Translations under genes and position numbers: made by a program
From: CAXNKH01 sp049296795
GTDB lineage: Bacteria > Pseudomonadota > Gammaproteobacteria > Burkholderiales > Burkholderiaceae_C
DNA: 64,000 bases
NCBI GenBank assembly: GCA_049296795.1
Contig: JBAQTC010000030.1
Location: 62,001-126,000, forward strand
Direction: 5' to 3'
Shown: in pieces, positions 41,914 to 50,905 of the stretch
How positions within the stretch are numbered: the first letter of the stretch is position 1
How the letters are laid out: each line of letters begins with the position of its first letter
Notes under the pieces: generated by a model
What the model was told of the DNA's origin: nothing
What the model saw: the letters and a program-made list of their open reading frames with translations, nothing else
The model's database searches: none

Positions 41914-44900
41914 TCAGACGGTGACAGGGCTGTTGGCAGCCCCTGCGGTTTGGTCATTGTCCAACGCCTGGGAGACAGCTGATTCCATGTCAACCGCAAC
42001 AATCCGTGAAACACCCTGCTCCTGCATGGTGACACCAATCAACTGTTCGGCCATTTCCATGGCGATCTTGTTGTGGCTGATGAATAAAAATTGGGTCTGC
42101 CGACTCATGGCACTCACCAGTTTGGCGTAACGCTCGGTATTGGCATCGTCCAGCGGTGCATCAACTTCGTCGAGCAAACAAAATGGTGCTGGATTGAGCT
42201 GAAAAATCGCAAATACCAAAGCAATCGCGGTCAGGGCTTTTTCACCACCTGAAAGCAGATGAATGGTCTGGTTTTTCTTGCCTGGAGGCTGGGCCATGAC
42301 CTGAACACCAGAGTCAAGTATTTCACTACCGGTAATCATCAAGCGGGCGTTGCCCCCACCAAACAGCTCGGGGAACATCTTGCCGAAGTGATGATTGACG
42401 CTGTCGAACGTCGCCGACAACAAGTCACGCGTTTCCCCGTCAATTTTCTTGATGGCCGACTCCAGCGTGGTCATAGCCTCCAACAGATCGGCAGACTGGG
42501 CATCAAGGAATTGCTTGCGCTCGCGTGCGCTTGAGAGTTCGTCCAACGCTGCCAAGTTAACCGAGCCCAAGGCCGCTAGTTCACGCTGGTATTTTTCGAT
42601 TTCTCCCTGTAGTCCGGTCAGGCGTACTGACCCCGACTCAAGGGATCCAGCCACGGCCAATAGATCGGCCTGGGCCTGGGTCAGCTGCTGGTCATATTGC
42701 TCGAAACCCAGGCGAGCAGCTTGCTCTTTAAGTTGATATTCGGTGATGCGCTGGCGCAATGGGTCGAGTTCGCGCTCAATTTGCAAGCGCCCCTCATCAC
42801 TGGACCGCAATTGGGCGGTCAATCCGTCGTATTCGCTGCGTTTGGAACCCAAAACATGTTCGCGTTCGAGTTTGACTGTCAGCGCATTTTGTAAACCAGC
42901 TTGGGCTACGGTATCGGTCAGTCGTTCCAACTCAATCCGTGCATTTTGTTCTTCTAACAGCAAGCTGGCAGTTTGGAGTTGCGCTGTTTCGATAGATCGG
43001 CCCAATTCAGCTTGGCGAGCTTGCAGACTGCGCATGGCAAACAGGGCCTCCTGGGCCTGGCTCTCTAAAGTACGCAGCTGGCCTCGCCCCGCCTGCAAGC
43101 CCGTTTCAGCGTGGCGCACAAGATCGTCAAGCTGGGCAAGACGTTCCTGGGTGTCTGCTAATTGAAGATCAAGTTGCTCAAATTGCGCTTGGGCGTCCAC
43201 ACGACGTTGTTCCAATGCGCTTGAGCCGGCTTCGATTTCAGCCATATCCACTGAAATCTGTTCATTGCGGCTGCGAACCTGCTCCAGTTGCTGGTTCAAA
43301 CGAAGGGCTTCAACCTGCACCCCATGGACTTGCGTTTGGGCTTGCGACGCTGCGCGCCTGGACAAGTCCAAGGCTTGAGTCGCTTCACTGTAGGCGGCCT
43401 CGGAGCGCATCAGCAGTAAACGCGCCTCATCCGTAATCAGTGTCTGCCCCTTATGTTGCTTCTCAAGGTTATGGATTTCTTGGGCACGGGCCAGCAAACC
43501 CGCCTGCTCAGAATCCTGCGCATAAAAACTCACACTGTGTAAGCTCACCGCATGCCCACTCTGGGTGAAAATCAATTCACCAGGCTTGAGCTGGGACCGC
43601 CTGCTCAGCGCCTCATCCAAGGTGGCCAGGGTGTAAGCGCCTTGCAGCCAATCCTGCAGCACGGCCATTTGTCCTGGGTCACTGATGCGTAACCAACTCG
43701 ACAAAGCTTGCAAAGCGTTCAGCCCAGTATCAGCAACAGTGGGGGCGGCAGAGGATGCGCCTGTCAGCTCAGAGGAGCTGTAAAAAGTCAGTTTGGCAGC
43801 CGGTGCATCGGCTGCAAAGGCGCGAACCAGTTCGAGCCGACTGACCTCAAGTGCGCCTAGTCGCTCGCGCAATGCCGCCTCCAAGGCGGTTTCCCAACCC
43901 GGCTCGATATGGATACGACTCCACAGGGCCGGCAGTGACTGCAACTCGTGTTGGGTCAGCCAGGGCTTCAGTTTGCCATCGGTCTTAACCCTGTCTTGCA
44001 AGGATTTGAGTGCACCGAGGCGGGCTGACAATTCGGTCTGTCGTGCTGACTCGGTGTTGACCTTGCGTTGTTGCTCAGAGCGGGCTTGATCGAGCTGAGG
44101 AACGCTTTCTTGCAGATTTTGCAAGCGCGCCTGAGCCACTTTCTCCAGCTCAATACATTCAGCTAACTGCTGCTGCAACTGGAGCAAACGCTGTGGGTCG
44201 GGACTGGCGAGCGCACGACGGTCAGCGCCAAGCCGGGACCCACGCAGCTCGAGTTGACGTAGCTGCTCGGAAATACTGCGCTGATCAGCCGCGAGCACCT
44301 GAATTTTCTGCTGCACCTGCGCTACGCCAGAACGTTGCTCCGTGGCTCGGGTTTGAGCCTGGCGCAAAGCTTCTTCCTGCGTGGGAAGGGCTTGCAACTG
44401 GAGTTCAAGCTGAAGCTTCAAAGCTTGCTGTTCGTTCGCACCGGCCAGGGCGGCCTCGGCCAGCGATTGCTGCTCGGTTTGAGCCTGCGCCTGGCGTTGT
44501 TCCCATTGAACGGTTTGATCTTTCAGACTTTGCAGTCGTAACTCCACGCGTTGTCGGCCTTCGACTACGTAGCGAATTTCAGCTTCAAGCCGCCCCACTT
44601 CCGTACTGGCCTCGTACAGCAGCCCCTGCGCTTGATTGACCAGATCGCCTGCCGCATAGTGGGCGAGTCTCACGCTTTCGAGTTGAGCCTCGATTTGGCG
44701 TAAATCAGCCAGTCGTGATTCCAGCTGATTGATGGTTTTTTCGGCTTCAAGCTTGACCTTGATCTGTTCAGCCTCGGCTTCTGAGCGTTTGAGGTACCAC
44801 AGCTGATGCTGCTTGAGTGTCAAGTCAGCATTTAAGCGCTTGTAGAGCTGGGCAACTTCAGCCTGTTTTTCAAGTTTATCCAGATTGGCGTTGAGCTCAC

Positions 44901-45495
44901 GCAGGATATCTTCGACCCGGGTTAAGTTTTCACGGGTGTCCGAAAGGCGATTTTCGGTCTCCCGGCGGCGCTCTTTGTACTTAGATACACCGGCAGCCTC
45001 TTCCAGGAACAAACGTAACTCTTCCGGCTTGGACTCGATAATCCGGCTGATAGTTCCTTGCCCAATAATCGCGTAGGCACGCGGCCCCAGTCCCGTCCCC
45101 AGAAACACGTCCTGCACATCGCGCCGGCGTACCGGCTGGTTGTTGATGTAGTAACTGGATGTTCCATCACGGGTCAGCACCCGTTTGACCGCGATCTCAG
45201 CGAATTGCCCCCACTGGCCGCCAGCGCGGTGATCTGTATTGTCAAATACCAGCTCGACACTGGCTCGGCTGGACGGTTTACGACTGGTAGTACCATTAAA
45301 AATGACGTCCTGCATCGACTCGCCACGCAGCTCGCTGGCCCGGCTTTCCCCCAAAACCCAGCGCACCGCATCCATGATGTTGGATTTTCCACAGCCGTTG
45401 GGGCCGACCACGCCAACCAATTGGCCCGGCAAATGGAAGGTAGTGGGTTCAACAAAAGATTTGAAACCCGACAACTTGATGGATGAAAGACGCAC
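41914..45495 (-). CDS. smc: chromosome segregation protein SMC
   Basis: 1193 residues, complete. Amino head with Walker A VGPNGCGKSN, long coiled coils rich in Gln/Glu/Leu, a hinge around residues 500-640 (HIEPGWETALEAALRERLGA), second coiled coil, and the carboxy head with signature LLSGGEKALTAIALVFAI and Walker B FCLLDEVDAPLDDANTERY. Organises chromosomes together with ScpA/ScpB. Start is GTG 45495. First gene of smc-zipA-ligA-def. Confidence 0.97.
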   Translation of the reverse strand: MRLSSIKLSGFKSFVEPTTFHLPGQLVGVVGPNGCGKSNIMDAVRWVLGESRASELRGESMQDVIFNGTTSRKPSSRASVELVFDNTDHRAGGQWGQFAEIAVKRVLTRDGTSSYYINNQPVRRRDVQDVFLGTGLGPRAYAIIGQGTISRIIESKPEELRLFLEEAAGVSKYKERRRETENRLSDTRENLTRVEDILRELNANLDKLEKQAEVAQLYKRLNADLTLKQHQLWYLKRSEAEAEQIKVKLEAEKTINQLESRLADLRQIEAQLESVRLAHYAAGDLVNQAQGLLYEASTEVGRLEAEIRYVVEGRQRVELRLQSLKDQTVQWEQRQAQAQTEQQSLAEAALAGANEQQALKLQLELQLQALPTQEEALRQAQTRATEQRSGVAQVQQKIQVLAADQRSISEQLRQLELRGSRLGADRRALASPDPQRLLQLQQQLAECIELEKVAQARLQNLQESVPQLDQARSEQQRKVNTESARQTELSARLGALKSLQDRVKTDGKLKPWLTQHELQSLPALWSRIHIEPGWETALEAALRERLGALEVSRLELVRAFAADAPAAKLTFYSSSELTGASSAAPTVADTGLNALQALSSWLRISDPGQMAVLQDWLQGAYTLATLDEALSRRSQLKPGELIFTQSGHAVSLHSVSFYAQDSEQAGLLARAQEIHNLEKQHKGQTLITDEARLLLMRSEAAYSEATQALDLSRRAASQAQTQVHGVQVEALRLNQQLEQVRSRNEQISVDMAEIEAGSSALEQRRVDAQAQFEQLDLQLADTQERLAQLDDLVRHAETGLQAGRGQLRTLESQAQEALFAMRSLQARQAELGRSIETAQLQTASLLLEEQNARIELERLTDTVAQAGLQNALTVKLEREHVLGSKRSEYDGLTAQLRSSDEGRLQIERELDPLRQRITEYQLKEQAARLGFEQYDQQLTQAQADLLAVAGSLESGSVRLTGLQGEIEKYQRELAALGSVNLAALDELSSARERKQFLDAQSADLLEAMTTLESAIKKIDGETRDLLSATFDSVNHHFGKMFPELFGGGNARLMITGSEILDSGVQVMAQPPGKKNQTIHLLSGGEKALTAIALVFAIFQLNPAPFCLLDEVDAPLDDANTERYAKLVSAMSRQTQFLFISHNKIAMEMAEQLIGVTMQEQGVSRIVAVDMESAVSQALDNDQTAGAANSPVTV

Positions 45496-45591
45496 AACAA
45501 AACCTCTGATTGGCGACCCTGAGTCAGGCCCGTGTGATGATGTTACCCGACCCTGCTGCAGTTTCTTGGCTAGGCAGGATAATCACAGACC

Positions 45592-46800
45592 ATGAATCCC
45601 TTGCTTACCCGCCTTCAGCCCTATCCCTTTGAGCGCCTGCGCCAGCTTTTCTCTGGTGTCAGCCCGAACCCGGGCTACTCCCCCATCAGCTTAGGGATTG
45701 GTGAGCCGCGCCACCCGACACCGCCCTTCATCCAGCAAGCCATGATGGATGCGATCAGCCAAAACCCCAGTGGCCTGTCGTCCTACCCGGCAACCTTGGG
45801 GGAAGCTTCGCTGCGCGAGGCCTGCGCCCACTGGCTCAAGCGCCGCTATGGGCTAGAACTCCATCCAGCCAGCCAGATCCTCCCGGTCAACGGAACCCGG
45901 GAGGCTCTGTTTGCTTTAACTCAGACCATCATCAATCCTGCTTCAGGTCAGGCCACCGTTGTCTGCCCCAATCCTTTTTATCAAATCTATGAAGGCGCAG
46001 CACTGCTGGCAGGCGCTCAGCCCTATTTTGTGGCGAGCGACCCGGCCAGAAACTTCGCCCAGAACTGGGACAGTGTGCCGACTGAAGTCTGGAGCCGCAC
46101 ACAGCTTTTATTTGTTTGCTCTCCGGGCAACCCCACGGGCGCGGTGATGCCACTGTCCGAGTGGAAAAAATTGTTTGATTTGAGCGATCGCTATGGCTTC
46201 GTCATCGCCTCCGATGAGTGTTACAGCGAAATTTACTTTCGCGAAGAAGCACCCTTGGGTGGTTTAGAGGCCGCCGAGCGTTTGGGGCGCCATGATTTTA
46301 AAAATCTGATTTCTTTGACCAGCTTGTCAAAACGCAGCAGCGTGCCGGGCATGCGCAGCGGATTTGTGGCGGGCGATGCGGCGCTTATCAAACAGTTTCT
46401 GCTCTACCGCACCTACCATGGTTCGGCCATGAGCTTGGTGGTGCAGTCTGCCAGCGTGGCGGCCTGGAATGACGAAACCCATGTCGTTGCCAACCGCGAC
46501 CTGTACCGTGAAAAGTTTGCCGCAGTTACCCCGCTTCTGGCCGAAGTCATGGATGTTGCTTTGCCGGATGCCGGTTTTTACTTGTGGGCTGCAGTTCCTG
46601 GCAGCGACACCGAGTTCGCACGTGACTTACTGGCTCTTTACAATGTGACCGTTTTACCTGGTAGCTATTTGGCGCGTGAACAGCACGGCCATAATCCGGG
46701 CGCCAACCGAATTCGAATGGCCTTGGTGGCGCAAACCGCCGAATGTGTAGAAGCTGCCCAAAGAATTGTTCAGTTTGTCAAATCTCGAAATCCCCATTAA
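45592..46800 (+). CDS. dapC: succinyldiaminopimelate transaminase
   Basis: 402 residues, class I/II aminotransferase. PLP lysine in SLTSLSKRSSVPGMRSGF, NPTGA and the ASDECYSE aspartate motif before it. Assigned to lysine/diaminopimelate synthesis because dapD follows by 16 bases and dapE lies further on. Makes N-succinyl-LL-diaminopimelate from the keto form with glutamate. Divergent from smc, with a 96-base gap. Confidence 0.93.
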   Translation: MNPLLTRLQPYPFERLRQLFSGVSPNPGYSPISLGIGEPRHPTPPFIQQAMMDAISQNPSGLSSYPATLGEASLREACAHWLKRRYGLELHPASQILPVNGTREALFALTQTIINPASGQATVVCPNPFYQIYEGAALLAGAQPYFVASDPARNFAQNWDSVPTEVWSRTQLLFVCSPGNPTGAVMPLSEWKKLFDLSDRYGFVIASDECYSEIYFREEAPLGGLEAAERLGRHDFKNLISLTSLSKRSSVPGMRSGFVAGDAALIKQFLLYRTYHGSAMSLVVQSASVAAWNDETHVVANRDLYREKFAAVTPLLAEVMDVALPDAGFYLWAAVPGSDTEFARDLLALYNVTVLPGSYLAREQHGHNPGANRIRMALVAQTAECVEAAQRIVQFVKSRNPH

Positions 46801-46816
46801 TCTATCCAAACTCACT

Positions 46817-47641
46817 ATGACCCAACAACTCCAGACCCTGATCGATAGCGCATGGGACAACCGTGCCGAGTTTTCTCCCCAATCGGCCCCTGCTGACGTG
46901 ATACAGGCGGTCGATCACGTGATCGCTGAACTCAACACCGGTAAGCTCAGGGTCGCTACTCGGCAAGCCATCGGTCAATGGACGGTTCATCAGTGGATCA
47001 AGAAGGCGGTTCTGCTTTCGTTCCGACTCAAAGACAATGCCGTGATGAAAGCTGGGGAGCTTGGCTTTTATGACAAAGTTCCGACCAAGTTTGCGCACCT
47101 CACGGAAGCTGAAATGAAAGCCACCGGTGTCCGCGTGGTTCCTCCAGCCGTAGCCCGACGTGGCAGTTATATTGCCAAAGGCGCGATTTTGATGCCCTCT
47201 TACGTCAACATCGGCGCCTATGTCGATGAAGGCACTATGGTTGACACTTGGGCCACTGTGGGTTCTTGTGCCCAAGTCGGTAAAAACGTTCACCTCTCTG
47301 GGGGTGTGGGCCTCGGCGGCGTGCTCGAGCCCTTGCAAGCCAACCCCACCATCATTGAAGACAATTGTTTCATTGGCGCCCGTTCAGAAGTGGTTGAAGG
47401 CGTCATCGTCGAAGAAAATTCCGTGATTTCGATGGGCGTATATCTGGGTCAAAGTACGCCCATTTATGACCGCGCCACGGATACGGTGAGCTATGGTCGA
47501 ATCCCTGCCGGATCGGTGGTGATCAGTGGCAGCCTGCCTAAAGCGGGCGGCAAATATAGCTTGTACGCGGCCATCATCGTCAAGCGGGTGGACGCTCAAA
47601 CGCGTGCCAAAACCAGCCTGAATGACTTGTTACGCGATTGA
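46817..47641 (+). CDS. dapD: tetrahydrodipicolinate N-succinyltransferase
   Basis: 274 residues from ATG 46817. Left-handed beta-helix of hexapeptide repeats: ILMPSYVNIGAYVDEGTMVD, VHLSGGVGLGGVLEPLQANP, IIEDNCFIGARSEVVEGV. Succinylates tetrahydrodipicolinate in the lysine and peptidoglycan pathway. Frame open to 46766 but the ATG chosen gives the family start MTQQLQTLID. Confidence 0.97.
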   Translation: MTQQLQTLIDSAWDNRAEFSPQSAPADVIQAVDHVIAELNTGKLRVATRQAIGQWTVHQWIKKAVLLSFRLKDNAVMKAGELGFYDKVPTKFAHLTEAEMKATGVRVVPPAVARRGSYIAKGAILMPSYVNIGAYVDEGTMVDTWATVGSCAQVGKNVHLSGGVGLGGVLEPLQANPTIIEDNCFIGARSEVVEGVIVEENSVISMGVYLGQSTPIYDRATDTVSYGRIPAGSVVISGSLPKAGGKYSLYAAIIVKRVDAQTRAKTSLNDLLRD

Positions 47642-47678
47642 GCTTGGCAAAGACAGCGTTTGAACCGGGAGACTGACA

Positions 47679-48824
47679 ATGAGTACCATGGAACGAATCC
47701 TTCACTTGATGAGTGAAAAAAAGGCTTCAGATATCTATTTGTCGGCTCACTCCCCAGCGCTGATCCGGATCAATGGTATTTGCCATCCAGTGAACAACCA
47801 AATCCTGTCGGTCGAAGCGCCACGTAACTTGCTGGCTGAGATTTTGACCCCGGAACAGTTGAGCGAACTCGATCAGACCGGTGAAATCAATGTGGGCTAT
47901 GCCCTGCCAGGCATTGGGCGCTTTCGCATCAGCGGGATGAAGCAGCGCGGCACCTGTGCCGCTGTCTTGCGTTTCATCGCCGTAACCATTCCATCATTGC
48001 CGAGTTTGTCGCTGCCGCCAGTTCTGTCTGAACTGATCATGGAAAAACGCGGATTGATTCTGTTGGTCGGCGCCACCGGTTCGGGTAAAAGCACCACCTT
48101 GGCCGCCATGCTCGACTTGAGAAACGAGAGCGAATCGGGCCACATCCTCACGCTTGAAGATCCAATCGAATACCTGTTCAAAAACAAAAAATCCATTGTG
48201 AATCAACGAGAGATCGGTACTGATACTGAGTCGCTGCAAGTGGCGCTGAGGAATGCCTTGCGCCAAGCACCCGATGTGATTTCCATTGGTGAAATTCGCG
48301 ATCGTGAAACCATGTCAGCGGCTATTTCCTATGCCCAGTCGGGCCACTTGTGTTTGGCCACTATGCATTCCAACAACAGTGTCCATGCGATGAATCGGAT
48401 TCTGAGTTTTTACCCGGTGGAAGTTCGCTCCACCATGCTCAGCGACCTAGCGCATTCACTCAAGGCGGTGATATCGCAACGCTTATTGCGCACCCCTAAC
48501 GGATCCCGGGTAGCGGCGAGTGAAATACTCCTGAACACCACCTTGGTCGCAGAACTGATTGAAAAAGGGGACTTTTTCGGCGTCAAAGAAGCCTTGGAGA
48601 AATCCATGGCCCAGGGTTCACAAACCTTCGAACAAGACATTGCCCGTCTGATTATTGAGGGCACGATTGATCGCAAAGAAGGGCTAAGCCATGCCGATTC
48701 GCCAACCAACCTGATGTGGCGCTTGCAAAACGATTTCAGCCAGCGCGGCTCGTCCGAAGTGACCGAGGTTGCCAAAGATGATGTGCCCACCTTCACTGAA
48801 TTTACCTTGGACGTAAAAAGCTGA
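47679..48824 (+). CDS. pilU: PilT/PilU-family type IV pilus retraction ATPase
   Basis: 381 residues, close to the length of PilU. Amino-terminal PAS-like domain (SDIYLSAHSPALIRINGICH), Walker A LVGATGSGKSTT near 130, Asp box LEDPIEYLF, Walker B-like ISIGEIRD, and His box CLATMHSNNS. The tail after about 345 is longer than in PilT, favouring PilU. It sits inside the lysine gene set and its stop shares a base with the dapE ATG. GGGAG precedes the ATG. Confidence 0.88.
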   Translation: MSTMERILHLMSEKKASDIYLSAHSPALIRINGICHPVNNQILSVEAPRNLLAEILTPEQLSELDQTGEINVGYALPGIGRFRISGMKQRGTCAAVLRFIAVTIPSLPSLSLPPVLSELIMEKRGLILLVGATGSGKSTTLAAMLDLRNESESGHILTLEDPIEYLFKNKKSIVNQREIGTDTESLQVALRNALRQAPDVISIGEIRDRETMSAAISYAQSGHLCLATMHSNNSVHAMNRILSFYPVEVRSTMLSDLAHSLKAVISQRLLRTPNGSRVAASEILLNTTLVAELIEKGDFFGVKEALEKSMAQGSQTFEQDIARLIIEGTIDRKEGLSHADSPTNLMWRLQNDFSQRGSSEVTEVAKDDVPTFTEFTLDVKS

Positions 48825-49972
48825 TGTCCAGAACGATTGCACTTGCCGAGCAATTGATATCGATTGCCTCGGTTACTCCCCATGACGCAGGTTGTCAGGA
48901 CATCATTCGCGCCAGGCTAACGCCTTTGGGCTTTGTTTGCGAAACAATTGAAAGCGGTCCTGACAATTTTCGGGTGCGTAATCTCTGGGCCAAACGGCCC
49001 TCAGCTTCTGCTCAGCATCCGGCTAAGTTGCTGGTTTTTGCCGGCCACACCGATGTAGTTCCTACCGGACCACTGGATCAGTGGGACAGCGATCCGTTCA
49101 CCCCGACCGTTCGCAACGGCCGACTGTACGGCAGGGGCAGCAGTGACATGAAAACATCGATCGCCGCTTTTGTGGTGGCGCTTGAAGATTACTTGGCGCA
49201 ACATCCTCAAACCCCCTTGTCCTTGGGTTTGCTGCTGACCAGTGATGAAGAAGGGCCAGCACTTGACGGGACGGTCGTGGTCTGTCAAACCTTGGCGCAA
49301 CGTGGCGAGCAGATAGATTACTGCATCGTGGGCGAGCCGACTTCGGTCAAGCGCAGCGGTGACATGATCAAAAACGGTAGGCGCGGCACCCTGAGCGGCA
49401 AGCTGACCGTTAAGGGGATTCAAGGACACATTGCTTATCCGCAACTCGCCAGCAACCCCATCCACAAAGTGGCCCCGGCCCTGGCCGAGCTAGTGGGCAT
49501 TCAATGGGATAGCGGCAATACGTTTTTTCAGCCCACCAGATGGCAGATCAGCAACATTCACGGCGGAACGGGTGCCAGTAATGTGATTCCTGGCACGGTA
49601 GTGATTGATTTCAATTTCCGATTTTCAACCGAGTCCACGCCTGAGTCTTTGCAAGCTAGATTGCAAGGCGTGCTCGATCAACATGGACTGGACTACGAGC
49701 TGAGCTGGGTTTTGGGGGGGCTGCCTTTTCTCACCACCCCAGGCACCCTAGTTGAAGCCGTGCGTCAAGCTGTACGGCAGGAGAGCGGCATTGAAACCGA
49801 GCTTTCCACCTCGGGTGGCACCAGTGATGGCCGTTTCATAGCCCCTTATTGCCCACAAGTGATTGAACTGGGCCCACCCAACGCCTCGATTCACAAAATC
49901 AATGAATACGTCGAGTTGCAAGACATAGAGCCTCTGAAAAATATTTACCGGCGCGTGCTGGAAATTCTCTGA
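48824..49972 (+). CDS. dapE: succinyl-diaminopimelate desuccinylase
   Basis: 382 residues, M20 metallopeptidase fold. Zinc ligands in VFAGHTDVVPTGP, GRGSSDMKTS, and catalytic/zinc glutamates in TSDEEGPALDGT; EPTS and the late GPPNASIHKINEYV histidine complete the site. Releases succinate to give LL-diaminopimelate. One-base overlap with the pilU stop (TGATG); prmB follows two bases after the stop. Confidence 0.96.
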   Translation: MSRTIALAEQLISIASVTPHDAGCQDIIRARLTPLGFVCETIESGPDNFRVRNLWAKRPSASAQHPAKLLVFAGHTDVVPTGPLDQWDSDPFTPTVRNGRLYGRGSSDMKTSIAAFVVALEDYLAQHPQTPLSLGLLLTSDEEGPALDGTVVVCQTLAQRGEQIDYCIVGEPTSVKRSGDMIKNGRRGTLSGKLTVKGIQGHIAYPQLASNPIHKVAPALAELVGIQWDSGNTFFQPTRWQISNIHGGTGASNVIPGTVVIDFNFRFSTESTPESLQARLQGVLDQHGLDYELSWVLGGLPFLTTPGTLVEAVRQAVRQESGIETELSTSGGTSDGRFIAPYCPQVIELGPPNASIHKINEYVELQDIEPLKNIYRRVLEIL

Positions 49973-49974
49973 CC

Positions 49975-50850
49975 ATGCGCGTGATTGACTTGATTGAAGT
50001 GAGCGCCAAACAGCTCGCCGATGCCGGCGTGGTGTTCGGGCACGGCACCGATAACGCGTTTGACGAAGCCGCCTGGCTGGTGTTGTGGCAACTGAGATTG
50101 CCCCTTGACGATCTCGATGGCGTTGCCAATCAATCGATCGATGAGAAGCAGAGACAACAGTGCACGGCTTTGATCGAATCCCGAATCTCTTCCCGTAAAC
50201 CAGCTGCTTACTTGACGCACGAAGCTTGGCTGCAAGGCCTGTCGTTTTATGTTGATGAGCGCGTGATCGTTCCGCGCTCTTTGATTGCCGAACTTCTGGT
50301 CCATGCTGCCATCGACCCCTGGCTTAACCCGCATAGTCATCAGATCCTGGATTTGTGCACGGGTAACGGCAGTTTGGCGATACTGGCGGCCATCACCTAT
50401 CCCGAGACCCAGGTCGAGGCCTGCGATATCTCGGCCGATGCCTTGGTGGTGGCTGCCATCAATGTGCAGCGCCATCATTTACAAGACCGAATCAGTTTGT
50501 TGGCGTCAGATGGATTGACTTCTCTGCAAAGCCGCTACGATCTGATTTTATGCAATCCACCCTATGTCAATGCTTTGAGCATGTCCGAACTACCCCCGGA
50601 ATACCGGGCCGAGCCAGCGCTGGCGCTTGACGGCAATTTGAGCGGAGGGCGCGACGGCATGGATTTCATCCGTAAGTTTCTGCGCGAGGCACCTCGCTAC
50701 CTGAATTCCGAAGGCGTGGTGGTGCTCGAAATTGGTCACGAACGCGAGCATTTTGAAACCGCTTTTCCTGAGCTTGAAGCGGTATGGTTGTCAACCAGCG
50801 CTGGCGAAGATCAGGTTCTCCTTTTAACCCGCCAAGCGCTTACCCGTTGA
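49975..50850 (+). CDS. prmB: 50S ribosomal protein L3 glutamine methyltransferase PrmB
   Basis: 291 residues. Amino-terminal helical domain, then a Rossmann methyltransferase with ILDLCTGNGSLAILAA and the glutamine-methylating signature LILCNPPYVNA. PrmB rather than PrmC because of the FYVDERVIVPRSLIAELL segment. Methylates a glutamine of ribosomal protein L3. Last of the dapC-dapD-pilU-dapE-prmB run. Confidence 0.93.
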   Translation: MRVIDLIEVSAKQLADAGVVFGHGTDNAFDEAAWLVLWQLRLPLDDLDGVANQSIDEKQRQQCTALIESRISSRKPAAYLTHEAWLQGLSFYVDERVIVPRSLIAELLVHAAIDPWLNPHSHQILDLCTGNGSLAILAAITYPETQVEACDISADALVVAAINVQRHHLQDRISLLASDGLTSLQSRYDLILCNPPYVNALSMSELPPEYRAEPALALDGNLSGGRDGMDFIRKFLREAPRYLNSEGVVVLEIGHEREHFETAFPELEAVWLSTSAGEDQVLLLTRQALTR

Positions 50851-50905
50851 GGATAAAGCTGGCTCACTGCCAGTGCTGCGTGCCGTCTCAACCTCTCTTA
50901 GTTTT

